Source: Clostridioides difficile | GTDB lineage: Bacteria; Bacillota; Clostridia; Peptostreptococcales; Peptostreptococcaceae | Length of the DNA: 64,000 nucleotides | Assembly: GCF_001299635.1 (NCBI RefSeq) | Contig: NZ_JRHN01000044.1 | Coordinates: 186,001-250,000 of the forward strand | Reading direction: 5' to 3' | Part shown: positions 28,541 through 37,766 of the stretch, in pieces | Layout: every line of letters starts with the position of its first letter | How positions within the stretch are numbered: the stretch's first letter is position 1 | Notes under the pieces: generated by a model | What the model was told of the DNA's origin: nothing | Database searches by the model: none | Seen by the model: the letters and a program-made list of their open reading frames with translations, nothing else | Program-made: the position numbers and the translations under genes

Positions 28541-29995
28541 TTACATTTTACTTAAACATTCATTTGCAACTTCTTTATCATCAAAATGATGCTTAACTTT
28601 ACCTATAATTTGATAAGTCTCATGTCCCTTACCTGTTATGATAACAACATCATTTTTCTTTGCCATACTTATAGCCTCTGCTATAGCTTGTTTTCTATCC
28701 GAAACAACATGATAATTTTCTTTTTTCTTATCAATTCCTTCAAGTATATCTTTTATTATTGCTTCTGGTTCTTCAGTTCTTGGATTATCAGAAGTTATAA
28801 TACATAAATCAGAATACTTTTGTCCAATAGCTCCCATTAAAGGTCTCTTTTCAGTATCTCTATCTCCACCACATCCAAACACAGAAATTATTTTTCCTTC
28901 TGCAAATTGTTGAGTTGTTTTCAATACATTTTCAAGTGCATCAGGAGTATGAGCATAATCTACAATTACACTGATTCCCTTATCATTTGGAACTGTTTCA
29001 AACCTTCCTGATACTCCATTAGAAAGTCTAAGACCTTCTTTATACACTGGCTTAGGTATGCCAAGTACATAGCAAGCAGCTATAACTGCCAATGTATTAT
29101 ATACTGTAAACATCCCTGGAACAGGTATAAATATAACTTCTTCATAAGAAGGTGTTATCAACCTATAAGATACTCCATCCGAATCTGATTTTATATCTCT
29201 AGCCATAAAATCAGCTTTAGTATCAACACCATAAGTGTAACAAGGTACATTTAAATCTTTTATATTTTCGTATATCTTTTTTCCACCTTCATCATCTATA
29301 TTTATTATATTTGCCATAGTAGTCTTAAAAAACAACTTTTCTTTGGCTTTTCTATAGTCCTCTAAGTCTTTATGAAAGTCTAAATGGTCTGGTGTTAAAT
29401 TTGTAAATATGCCCACCTTGAAGTCTGTCTCATCAACTCTATTTAATGCCAATGAGTGTGATGAAACTTCCATCGCACAGTAATCACATCCATTATCTAA
29501 CATATTATTAAAATGATATTGTAAATCTATACTTTCTGGAGTCGTTGAACTAGAAACAATGTCTTTTTCACCATCAAAAATTTTTATAGTTCCTATAAGA
29601 CCAACTTTATTTTTATTTAAAGTTAATATCTCATTTAATATAGTAGTTATACTAGTTTTTCCATTAGTACCTGTAACTCCTATAACATTAAATTTCTGAG
29701 ATGGATGATTGTAAAAATTGTCAGCTATCTTTGCCATATCTTTTCTTGTATCTTTTACCTTTATAAATGTATATCCTTTTATTTCTACATCTTCTTCAAC
29801 AATAAAGGCTTTTGCTCCCTTTTCTATAGCATCTTTTATATACTTATGACCATCTGACACAAATCCTTTTATGCATACAAATAATGTACCTTCTGTAACC
29901 TTTCTTGAATCATATTGTACATTATTAATATCTATATTTAATTCACCTTTGACATTGACTATATCCAAACCTTGTATAATATCATTTAATTTCAT
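28541..29995 (-). CDS. murE: UDP-MurNAc-L-Ala-D-Glu:meso-diaminopimelate ligase MurE
   Basis: MurE adds the third stem-peptide residue. The 484-residue protein has DSRKVTEGTLFVCIKG, the ATP loop GVTGTNGKTSITTI, TPDHLDFHKDLEDYRKAK, and the amino acid selectivity loop DNPRTEEP. D-N-P-R is the signature for meso-diaminopimelate; lysine-type enzymes differ there, so the wall is predicted to be mDAP-type. GKGHETYQ closes the C-terminal domain. GGGAGG precedes the ATG. It is separated from the murF-murD cluster by 13 kb and is monocistronic, divergent from an AraC-family regulator. Confidence 0.97.
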   Translation of the reverse strand: MKLNDIIQGLDIVNVKGELNIDINNVQYDSRKVTEGTLFVCIKGFVSDGHKYIKDAIEKGAKAFIVEEDVEIKGYTFIKVKDTRKDMAKIADNFYNHPSQKFNVIGVTGTNGKTSITTILNEILTLNKNKVGLIGTIKIFDGEKDIVSSSTTPESIDLQYHFNNMLDNGCDYCAMEVSSHSLALNRVDETDFKVGIFTNLTPDHLDFHKDLEDYRKAKEKLFFKTTMANIINIDDEGGKKIYENIKDLNVPCYTYGVDTKADFMARDIKSDSDGVSYRLITPSYEEVIFIPVPGMFTVYNTLAVIAACYVLGIPKPVYKEGLRLSNGVSGRFETVPNDKGISVIVDYAHTPDALENVLKTTQQFAEGKIISVFGCGGDRDTEKRPLMGAIGQKYSDLCIITSDNPRTEEPEAIIKDILEGIDKKKENYHVVSDRKQAIAEAISMAKKNDVVIITGKGHETYQIIGKVKHHFDDKEVANECLSKM

Positions 29996-30158
29996 AAATG
30001 CTTTCCTCCCTTTAAACTCTTTCTGCTAAAATTACACTACATATAATATTATATTAAGAATTTTTTACTATGTGAATGGTTAAAAATGCTTGAAATATTG
30101 CAAAAAATGCTCTATAATTTTTTATAATATAACTCAAGAAAGGTCTCATATAAAAGCT

Positions 30159-31028
30159 ATGGATAAAAAAATTGGGTACTTAAATGATAATTTTAAAATA
30201 TTTAATATTAGAGACAAAAAAGATATAAAATTTGAATACCATAATCATGATTTTAATAAGATAATTATATTTATAGATGGAAATGTCACTTATTTTGTTG
30301 AAGGAATTCCCTATAAACTAAAACCTTGGGATATACTTTTTATCAGTAATAATGAAATCCATAAACCAGTTATAGATTCAGATGTATTTTATGAGAGAAT
30401 TGCAATATGGATTAGTCCAGAATTTATGAAAAAAAATAGTAATATTACTAGTGACTTAGAAAAATGTTTTAAAATAGCCACAGAAAATAAATGTAATAGA
30501 TTACGTTTAAATATACATGATATTCAATCCATTAAGACTTTTATTGAACAAATAAATATTTCTGAATCTAACAATGAATTTGGAAATGAACTATTGAGAA
30601 ATACATTGTTTATACAACTTATGATATTCTTAAATAGAATTTTCTTAAAAAGTGAAAATACAGAATCAACAGAAGATGTTTTTTATGATGAAACTATAAA
30701 AAAAATATTAAACTATATAAATTCAAATATAGATAATAAGCTTTCCATAGATAGCATATCATCTGAATTTTTTATAAGTAAATATTATCTTATGAGAAAG
30801 TTTAAGTCTTATACTGGGACATCCATACACAATTATATAGTCCAGAAAAGATTAATTTTGGCAAAATCATTAATAATTAATGGTAATCTTATGAGCGAAG
30901 TTTGTAGTAAATGTGGATTCAACGATTATTCTAGTTTTGTAAGAGCATTTAAAAAGTACTATGGGGTATCTCCCAAAAATTATATAAACAATAAAAGCCC
31001 TTTAGATATTACTCTTTTAGATGAGTAA
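30159..31028 (+). CDS. AraC family transcriptional regulator
   Basis: This 289-residue regulator has an N-terminal cupin sensor (FEYHNHDFNKIIIFIDGNVTYFVEG, LKPWDILFISNNEIHKP) and a C-terminal pair of helix-turn-helix motifs (LSIDSISSEFFISKYYLMRKFK and SEVCSKCGFNDYSSFVRAFKKYYGVSP), the classic AraC ending. I start at ATG 30159, which gives the typical length; a TTG 69 bp upstream would add residues with no family match, and the ribosome site here is weak (AAAGG about 15 bp upstream). It is divergent from murE and convergent with the PTS gene. Its target is not known; the nearby PTS gene is already under LicT-type control. Confidence 0.88.
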   Translation: MDKKIGYLNDNFKIFNIRDKKDIKFEYHNHDFNKIIIFIDGNVTYFVEGIPYKLKPWDILFISNNEIHKPVIDSDVFYERIAIWISPEFMKKNSNITSDLEKCFKIATENKCNRLRLNIHDIQSIKTFIEQINISESNNEFGNELLRNTLFIQLMIFLNRIFLKSENTESTEDVFYDETIKKILNYINSNIDNKLSIDSISSEFFISKYYLMRKFKSYTGTSIHNYIVQKRLILAKSLIINGNLMSEVCSKCGFNDYSSFVRAFKKYYGVSPKNYINNKSPLDITLLDE

Positions 31029-31060
31029 ATTATTTGTTATAAATGTTGTCTTAATAAACA

Positions 31061-31099
31061 CATGAGATATTAGTCTATTCATCTTACTAATATCTCATG
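31061..31099. terminator. Hairpin between the AraC regulator and the PTS gene
   Basis: CATGAGATATTAGT (31061-31074) and its complement (31086-31099) form a perfect 14-bp stem between two convergent genes. There is no strong T tract on either side, so efficiency is uncertain. Confidence 0.55.
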
Positions 31100-31137
31100 G
31101 TTGCTAATATTTTAAAATAGATTAAAATATTATATAT

Positions 31138-33216
31138 CTATCCAATCTTTTCAACATTATCTCTTACTATGCTTACACGATTCTTCTCTTTTGCTATGAT
31201 TCTTCCTTTTTTAATGCTTAATTTCTGATTTTGCTCTAAATTAGTAAATACTACAGGGCTTATTACTGATAGACCGTTTTTCTCAATATACTCTAAGTCC
31301 ATTTTCACTAACTTATCCCCTGCTTTGACTTCATCTCCTACATTCACAAATACTTCAAATCCATTACCTTCTAAGTTTACAGTTTCTATTCCTAAATGTA
31401 TAAGTATTTCTACTCCACTTTTCTTAGATTTTATTATTATCGCATGCTTAGTTGGAAATACAACTCCAATAGTTCCATCAACTGGTGAATATATTAATCC
31501 ATCATCAGATTTAATTGCAAATCCATCGCCCATCAATCTGCTTGAAAATACAGAGTCTGGCACATCTTCTATGTCTAGTAACTCTCCATTTGTAAGGGCA
31601 TAAACCTCTTCTTCTAATAAAGAATCTCCCATGTTGACGATTTCTGTATTGTTTTTTCCCACTTTATTTTTATATGTATCTTTAATATTCTTGTCTTCAA
31701 CTTTTATTTTTCCTTCTATTATATCCTTTATATCAGACTTTATTGCATCTGATTTAGGTCCAAATATAGCTTGAACATTATTTCCAATAACCATAACACC
31801 TGCTGCTCCAAGTGATTTTAGCTTTTCTTTATCTACTTTATCTATATCATTTACAACTAATCTAAGTCTTGTTATACAAGCATCTAGACTCTTTAGATTT
31901 TCTTTATTCCCTAGGGCAACTAAAATCTCTGATGCTAATTCATTTTTAGACATTTCAACAGTACCTACATTGGTTTCTGACTCATCTTCTCTTCCTGGTG
32001 TCTTTAAATTGAACTTTCTTATCATAAATCTAAATACACTATAGTATAATACTGCAAACCCAAGACCTACTAAAATAGCTAAATACCATGGAGTTCTATT
32101 AGGAAGTACACCAAATAACAAGAAATCTATTAGTCCTCCTGAAAATGTAAAACCAATTTTAACTCCCAATAATTGCATCACTGCATATGATAAACCTGAA
32201 AATAAACAGTGTATTGCAAATAATGCTGGTGCTACAAATAAAAATGCAAACTCTATTGGTTCAGTTATTCCTGTTAAAAAAGAAGTCAATGCTGCTGATG
32301 CCATTATACCTGCTACAAATTTTTTCTTTTCAGGCTTTGCTTCATGTACCATAGCAAGCGCTGCTGCTGGAAGACCAAACATCATAAAAGGAAATGCTCC
32401 TGTCATAAAAGTACCTGATGTGAAGGTTACTCCATCTTTAAGTTGGGCAAAGAATATCTTTTGGTCACCCATTACAAGTTCACCAGCTTTATTTATGTAT
32501 TCTCCAAATTGATACCAAAATGGATTATGAAAAACGTGATGTAAACCAAAAGGTATTAATAGTCTTTCTAAAGAACCTTCCATAAACGCTGCTAGTGTTT
32601 GATTTGTCTCTATGACATTTTTTGAGAAACTAAGCAATCCCTCTTGTATTGGAGGCCAAACAAAAGACAATATGATTCCTATTGCTATGGCTGCCAATGA
32701 AGTAACAATTGGAACAAATCTTTTACCTGCAAAAAAACCTAAATATTGAGGTAACTCAATTTTATAGAACTTCTTATAAAGATAAGCAGCCACTATCCCT
32801 ATTATGATACCACCAAATACACCTGTTTGAATCGTTGGTATTCCAACAATACTTGCATACATAGAATTATCTATCATACCTTCTGTAACACCTGCCATAA
32901 CCCCCATAGATGTATTGAGAATTAAAAAACCTACTATGGCTGCCAATGCTGCAACACCTTCTCCTTCAGTCAAACCTACAGCCACACCAACTGCAAATAT
33001 AAGTGGTAAGTTATTAAATATAATTTGACCTGAACTTTCCATTATACTTATTATAAGTTGAAATGTAGGATTAGCTAAAGCTGGAAAATGAGCTAATAAT
33101 GCATCTCCTGCTAAAGCATTGCTTATACCAAGTAATATACCTGCTGCTGGAAGTAATGCAACTGGTAGCATTAAAGATTTCCCTACTTTCTGTAAAATAC
33201 CAAATATTTTTTTCAT
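31138..33216 (-). CDS. PTS glucose-family transporter, fused EIIC-EIIB-EIIA
   Basis: This 692-residue permease imports and phosphorylates a sugar of the glucose/GlcNAc/glucosamine group. EIIC (about residues 1-405) has eight to ten membrane segments (VALLPAAGILLGISNALAG, HVFHNPFWYQFGEY, GAFPFMMFGLPAAALAM). EIIB follows with the phosphorylated Cys in LDACITRLRLVV; EIIA ends the protein with the active His in EILIHLGIETVNLEG. ATG 33216 has GGAGAG about 8 bp upstream. The leader carries a LicT-type RAT and a terminator, and the antiterminator gene is immediately upstream, so induction by substrate is likely. The exact sugar cannot be read from the sequence. Confidence 0.9.
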   Translation of the reverse strand: MKKIFGILQKVGKSLMLPVALLPAAGILLGISNALAGDALLAHFPALANPTFQLIISIMESSGQIIFNNLPLIFAVGVAVGLTEGEGVAALAAIVGFLILNTSMGVMAGVTEGMIDNSMYASIVGIPTIQTGVFGGIIIGIVAAYLYKKFYKIELPQYLGFFAGKRFVPIVTSLAAIAIGIILSFVWPPIQEGLLSFSKNVIETNQTLAAFMEGSLERLLIPFGLHHVFHNPFWYQFGEYINKAGELVMGDQKIFFAQLKDGVTFTSGTFMTGAFPFMMFGLPAAALAMVHEAKPEKKKFVAGIMASAALTSFLTGITEPIEFAFLFVAPALFAIHCLFSGLSYAVMQLLGVKIGFTFSGGLIDFLLFGVLPNRTPWYLAILVGLGFAVLYYSVFRFMIRKFNLKTPGREDESETNVGTVEMSKNELASEILVALGNKENLKSLDACITRLRLVVNDIDKVDKEKLKSLGAAGVMVIGNNVQAIFGPKSDAIKSDIKDIIEGKIKVEDKNIKDTYKNKVGKNNTEIVNMGDSLLEEEVYALTNGELLDIEDVPDSVFSSRLMGDGFAIKSDDGLIYSPVDGTIGVVFPTKHAIIIKSKKSGVEILIHLGIETVNLEGNGFEVFVNVGDEVKAGDKLVKMDLEYIEKNGLSVISPVVFTNLEQNQKLSIKKGRIIAKEKNRVSIVRDNVEKIG

Positions 33217-33253
33217 ATACTCTTCTCTCCTTATTATTTTATATTTCTTAAAT

Positions 33254-33394
33254 AAAAAAGACTTAAGTTTATAAAAAATTACATTAGTCCACCTAATTCC
33301 AAAATCCAACTTATGCTAATATAAATAGACCTATATTAACCTAATTTCAGAATTAAAAATAAACTATTATAATTTTTTTATAAACCTAAGTCTT
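33254..33394 (-). terminator. Long-loop attenuator terminator in the PTS gene leader
   Basis: On the minus strand the arm complementary to 33371-33394 can pair with that of 33254-33280 (core AAGACTTAGGTTTATAA / TTATAAACTTAAGTCTT, one mismatch and a one-base bulge), followed by TTTTTTATTT. The 5' arm overlaps the last bases of the RAT, so RAT folding should exclude the terminator. The loop is about 90 nt and itself contains small stems (AATTAGG.../...CTAATT). Confidence 0.7.
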
Positions 33395-33417
33395 GCCTGC
33401 ATCATCAGTAACAATCT
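33389..33417 (-). promoter_or_regulatory. Ribonucleic antiterminator (RAT) before the PTS gene
   Basis: On the minus strand this 29-nt element reads GATTGTTACTG ... GCAGGCAAGAC, closely matching the LicT/SacY RAT consensus (GGATTGTTACTG...GCAGGCAAAACC). It lies about 170 bp upstream of the PTS start and overlaps the attenuator's 5' arm. The protein from 33498-34340 should bind it when dephosphorylated at PRD1. Confidence 0.85.
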
Positions 33418-33497
33418 TAATGTTTTAAAATTATTATTTTGTATTAAATTTTAAATAATATATTTAACCTATATACTTTGTATCGAGTTCCCTTTTA

Positions 33498-34340
33498 TTA
33501 TGAGTTTAATACAGATATAACTCTTTTGATATGTAATGTTAAATACAGTAATTCATCTTGACTTACATAGTAATCGTAATTCTTCTCTACATGAGTTTTT
33601 ATTTTATATGCGCAGTTATAATCTTTTTCATACTTTACTTTTATTATATCTATAATTTCATTATTTGCATCATTTATTTCTTCTCTTTTTACCAAGCGAT
33701 TTGCAAAGAACTTCAGATGAGTAAGAAGCCTATCATAATTTATATCATCTTCTCTAAATTCAACTCTATAGTAGTATCTTATAATATTGAGTATGTCTTT
33801 TACTATTTTAGTAATTAATAGAGATTCCTTTGAACTTCCTTTATAATTTGAATTTACTATATGCATGGCTATAAAACCAGCTTCATCAAGTGGAAATTGT
33901 ACATTAAATTCTTTATTTATATAATCTACAGCCCATTTACCAATCTCATATTCTTTTTTATGTATTCTTTTTATTTCATGTAGTAAATCATTCTTTATAG
34001 TTATATTTTCATTATACCTTTTAATCGCAAATGCAATATGGTCAGTAAGTGCTACATAAATATATTCATAAAGTTCAGTATTCAAGATTCCCTCTGCATA
34101 AGCAATTATATCTGTGCTAATCTCAAAAAATTTTTCATCAACCTGGCTTGCCAGTTTTCCAATTTTATCTACAAAACTTTCATCCTGTATAACAAAGGTT
34201 CTTTCAATTTTACTTTTGTCTACTTCTTGACCTTTCTTTTTCTGAAATCCAATCCCACATCCTGTTAATATCAATTCTTTTTTTATATTTTCATCTAGAA
34301 CCAATACAACATTATTATTATAAATTTGTTGAATAATCAT
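33498..34340 (-). CDS. licT: LicT/BglG-family transcription antiterminator
   Basis: This 280-residue RNA-binding regulator has an N-terminal CAT domain of about 56 residues (MIIQQIYNNNVVLVLD, KKELILTGCGIGFQKKKGQ) and two PRDs. The candidate phosphorylated histidines are in LTDHI and FIAMHIVNS (PRD1), and TLHIKRV plus THLKF (PRD2). The PTS next door would phosphorylate these and switch off binding. ATG 34340 lies about 11 bp from GGGAG; a TTG two codons upstream is an alternative. Its own leader holds a second RAT, so it is autoregulated. The licT symbol marks the family and not a proven beta-glucoside role. Confidence 0.9.
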   Translation of the reverse strand: MIIQQIYNNNVVLVLDENIKKELILTGCGIGFQKKKGQEVDKSKIERTFVIQDESFVDKIGKLASQVDEKFFEISTDIIAYAEGILNTELYEYIYVALTDHIAFAIKRYNENITIKNDLLHEIKRIHKKEYEIGKWAVDYINKEFNVQFPLDEAGFIAMHIVNSNYKGSSKESLLITKIVKDILNIIRYYYRVEFREDDINYDRLLTHLKFFANRLVKREEINDANNEIIDIIKVKYEKDYNCAYKIKTHVEKNYDYYVSQDELLYLTLHIKRVISVLNS

Positions 34341-34378
34341 AATCAATATATCTCCCAAAATACAAATTCACTTATTCA

Positions 34379-34429
34379 TAAAAAAACACCTAAATTAAGA
34401 TACAATTCACCTGTATATCTTAACTTAGG
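34379..34429 (-). terminator. Attenuator terminator in the licT leader
   Basis: On the minus strand the stem with core ACCTAAGTTAAGATAT pairs with ATCTTAATTTAGGT and is followed by TTTTTTT, 40 bp upstream of the licT start. The 5' arm begins in the RAT, the same overlap as in the PTS leader. Confidence 0.85.
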
Positions 34430-34455
34430 TATTGCCTGCTTTCCAGTAACAATCC
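34427..34455 (-). promoter_or_regulatory. Ribonucleic antiterminator (RAT) before licT
   Basis: On the minus strand it reads GGATTGTTACTG...GCAGGCAATACCT, 29 nt, a close LicT-type RAT match. Together with the RAT at 33389-33417 it puts both the antiterminator gene and the permease under the same RNA switch. Confidence 0.88.
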
Positions 34456-34604
34456 AATTTGTTAATGCTAATAAATATTGTATTCAATTTATGGTTTTAT
34501 TCTATTATAAATAAATATATCTGTCAAGCAAATTATTGAAAACTATTTCCTATTTTTTAACATTAATTTTAATATCAAAGAACACACACTATATCGCATT
34601 GTTT

Positions 34605-36647
34605 TTATGATTCTATCATCATCATCTCATCATAAAGAATATTCTCCAATAACTCCTTAGCGACTTCTCTTGATATTTGTTTAGTTTCAACTAATTGTTG
34701 AACACTATCTCTTTCACTTTGGATTGCCATTAACCTGTAGTATTCTACTTTTGCTTCAAACTTATCATCATTTTGAATCTTTCTAGTCAGCCAATTCAAG
34801 TAACGATTATAAAATCTGATTACTATTATGGACTCATGTCTGTTGTTTTCATCAGTATTTCCATTTATAAAAGATATAGCAGTTTTAGTAGAAAGTGCAT
34901 ATGCATGGTGAAATTCTTTAATTATTTCTTTATTTTCGGATATTATTTTTGTAATTTTTTCTTTTACTTCTAGTTTTACTTTTCTATCTATAATCCACAT
35001 ACTTATTTTTAGCCTTGCAATCTTAAATATAGACTTCTGAATAGATTTTCTTGATTTTGTAATATAAAACCTATACAATTTAAAAGCTCTATCAGAAATT
35101 TTTCCATCTTCTAATAGTTTTTGAACAGCCAACAAACCTTGATGGTCTGCTTGTGCAATCATCATACTTATAAGTTTGTTATCTGGAGTATTTAATATTC
35201 CCTTTTCAGAGTCTACCAACTGTTCATTTAAATCATGTATAACTGGTTGTACTTCTTGTGCCTTTTCATTACTAAGTTTTAAAATAGCTTCTTTCAAAAT
35301 TAATTGATATGCCTCTTTATCAGATAGTAAATGTTCTGATTCTTGTATATTATTTTTTAATAATCTTGGCAATAAAATTGTAGCCAATATTAAACTTATA
35401 AGAATAACTTCTGATGATATAAATAAAACAGTATCTCTCATCGGAAATATATCTTTATTAGCTAAATAAAATGGTATGGATAATGCAGTTGCTAGTGTAA
35501 AGGTACCATGAACACCACAAGTAGCAACTATTAATGAGTATTTACATCTAGAAATACTGTCTTTTACAACTTCTTCATTCTTAAAACCTAAAAATCCTAT
35601 AAAGAAATTATTTAATGGATTCTTTTTAGTTTTTATAAAAGAATCATGCCATAAATATACACATATAAATCTTATTACAAATAAAATAAATACAATTAAA
35701 ACAGCAATAAAAGTCAATTTCAATGCCATATTTTCATTTTTAGTGCTAAGACCTATATATATGCTTGGTAATAAAAAACCAAGCAATGTAAATACAAATC
35801 CATTCAATACATACTCTAAAACATACCATGTATTGTCTGATATTATTCTTAGTTTAGTAGTTGTATTTTGTAAATGCTCTTTTTCAATTCCATGGGCTAT
35901 CCCTGCTATTACAACAGCTAGAATTCCAGATACCCCTACTTCTTCTGCCACAAAATACACAAAAAGTGGAGTCATTATTTGTATAACTATTACCATTGGA
36001 ATTTCTTCCAGATTCCACTTATGTAAACTAAGTCTTATTTTTATAATTATATATCCTAAAAGGCATCCTAATATTATTCCTCCAAAAGCAGTAATTATAA
36101 ATTGAATCCCTGCTTCTTTTATTGAAAATGCTCCTGTAACTGTTGCAAGCACTGCAACTTTAAATGCTACTACTCCAGCAGCATCATTTAATAGAGATTC
36201 ACCTTCAAGTATACTCATCATATTTTTAGGGAAATCTAATCCTTGTGTGATTGATTTTACTGCCACTAAATCAGTTGGAGATATTACTGCTGCTAGAGCA
36301 AATGAAACTGACAGAGGCATCTCAGGAATAAGAAAATGTATAAAGATTCCACCTGCAAATACTGTTGTCAAAACTAGACCAAATGCAAGAAGTAAAATAG
36401 GCTTTCTAAGTTCTAACAGCTCTTTTCTCGATACATTTTGACCTTCACTAAATAATAATGGAGCTATTATACATATTACAAATATTTCTGGGTTAAATGA
36501 AAATGAAAATTTAAATGGCAAAATAGACAATATAACTCCTAATACAATTTGATATATTGCAAGAGGAATACTGTTCCACTTTTTACTAAGTACAGTTGAA
36601 ATTGTTGTGCAAACCAATAACCCTAACAATGTTACTAAAATTGACAC
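34605..36647 (-). CDS. CPA1-family Na+/H+ antiporter (NhaP type) with long C-terminal domain
   Basis: This 680-residue protein has about twelve membrane segments in residues 1-430. The ion site is AAVISPTDLVAVKSI and ESLLNDAAGVVAFKVAVLA, the N-D pattern of electroneutral CPA1 antiporters. A long cytoplasmic region (about 250 residues) follows, predicted helical and charged. Cation exchange for protons is the expected role. The start is GTG 36647 with AGAGGGG 5 bp upstream; a TTG six codons earlier lacks spacing. It is monocistronic, and the substrate (Na+, K+ or Li+) is not evident. Confidence 0.85.
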   Translation of the reverse strand: MSILVTLLGLLVCTTISTVLSKKWNSIPLAIYQIVLGVILSILPFKFSFSFNPEIFVICIIAPLLFSEGQNVSRKELLELRKPILLLAFGLVLTTVFAGGIFIHFLIPEMPLSVSFALAAVISPTDLVAVKSITQGLDFPKNMMSILEGESLLNDAAGVVAFKVAVLATVTGAFSIKEAGIQFIITAFGGIILGCLLGYIIIKIRLSLHKWNLEEIPMVIVIQIMTPLFVYFVAEEVGVSGILAVVIAGIAHGIEKEHLQNTTTKLRIISDNTWYVLEYVLNGFVFTLLGFLLPSIYIGLSTKNENMALKLTFIAVLIVFILFVIRFICVYLWHDSFIKTKKNPLNNFFIGFLGFKNEEVVKDSISRCKYSLIVATCGVHGTFTLATALSIPFYLANKDIFPMRDTVLFISSEVILISLILATILLPRLLKNNIQESEHLLSDKEAYQLILKEAILKLSNEKAQEVQPVIHDLNEQLVDSEKGILNTPDNKLISMMIAQADHQGLLAVQKLLEDGKISDRAFKLYRFYITKSRKSIQKSIFKIARLKISMWIIDRKVKLEVKEKITKIISENKEIIKEFHHAYALSTKTAISFINGNTDENNRHESIIVIRFYNRYLNWLTRKIQNDDKFEAKVEYYRLMAIQSERDSVQQLVETKQISREVAKELLENILYDEMMMIES

Positions 36648-36794
36648 GTCTACCCCTCTTTTCAATAATTACATTATAGATTAAACTTATATATCAACTA
36701 ACTTAATATTAATAGCATATAATTTTAGCATCAAAAAATTTTCAATTTATCCTATTATTCTTATTATATATCTCAGATTTAATTTTGAAAATAT

Positions 36795-37766
36795 CTATAC
36801 TAGATGACATGCGACAAAATGATTCTTTGATATTTCTTTTAAAACTGGAACTTCTATTTTACATACTTCTTTACAATAAGGGCATCTTGTATGAAACTTA
36901 CATCCACTTGGTGGATTTGTTGGAGATGGTATATCCCCTTTTAATATAATTCTATTTTTCTTAATTGTAGGGTCTTGTATTGGTACTGCACTCATAAGTG
37001 CTTTTGTGTATGGATGTTGAGAATGCAAGTAAAGTTCTTCTTTCGTTGCAATCTCTATTATAGAACCTAGATACATGACACATACTCTATGTGCAATATG
37101 ATTTACTACACTTAAATCATGAGATATAAACAAATATGAAAGTTTATATTTATCTTGTAAATCCATAAGTAAATTTATAATTTGAGATTGAATAGAAACA
37201 TCTAATGCAGAAACAGGTTCATCACAAACTATAAATTCTGGATTTAATGCTAATGCCCTTGCTATACCGATTCTCTGTCTTTGACCTCCAGAAAACTCGC
37301 CTGGTTTCCTGTTTAAATGATACTTAGAAAGACCACAATTCTCTACAACATTTAATATATTATCTTTTATTTCATTTTTTGGTACTAAATTATGTTCTAT
37401 AACTGCCTCAGATATTATTTGCTCTACATTTAATCTTGGGTTTAATGAGCTATATGGGTCTTGAAATATCATTTGCATTTTTGGTCTTAATCTTCTAAGT
37501 TCTTCCTTCTCTAACTTATATATATCTATACCATTAAATTCAACTTTTCCTTCAGTTTTTTCAATTAATCTAAGAATTGTTCTTCCAGCAGTTGATTTTC
37601 CACATCCTGATTCTCCAACTATAGCCAAAGTTTCTCCCTTTTTCAAATCAAAAGAGACTCCATCAACTGCCTTTACATATTTGACTTCCTTATTAAACAA
37701 TCCAAATTTAACTTCAAAGTACTTTTTAAGCCCTTCTACTTTTAATAAACTTTCTTCTTTTTTCAT
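36795..37766 (-). CDS. appF: Oligopeptide ABC transporter ATPase AppF
   Basis: This 323-residue ATPase has Walker A GESGCGKSTAGR, signature SGGQRQRIGIAR, Walker B EFIVCDEPVSALD and the H-loop FISHDLSVV. The C-terminal Opp-type extension has the C-x-F-x-x-R-C motif (SGCKFHTRCPYCKEVC) typical of oligopeptide importer ATPases. The AppD stop TAA is followed directly by this ATG, with AGGAGG inside the end of appD, so the genes are coupled. In C. difficile App imports peptides that affect sporulation initiation (published); the sequence shows only the transporter class. Confidence 0.94.
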   Translation of the reverse strand: MKKEESLLKVEGLKKYFEVKFGLFNKEVKYVKAVDGVSFDLKKGETLAIVGESGCGKSTAGRTILRLIEKTEGKVEFNGIDIYKLEKEELRRLRPKMQMIFQDPYSSLNPRLNVEQIISEAVIEHNLVPKNEIKDNILNVVENCGLSKYHLNRKPGEFSGGQRQRIGIARALALNPEFIVCDEPVSALDVSIQSQIINLLMDLQDKYKLSYLFISHDLSVVNHIAHRVCVMYLGSIIEIATKEELYLHSQHPYTKALMSAVPIQDPTIKKNRIILKGDIPSPTNPPSGCKFHTRCPYCKEVCKIEVPVLKEISKNHFVACHLV

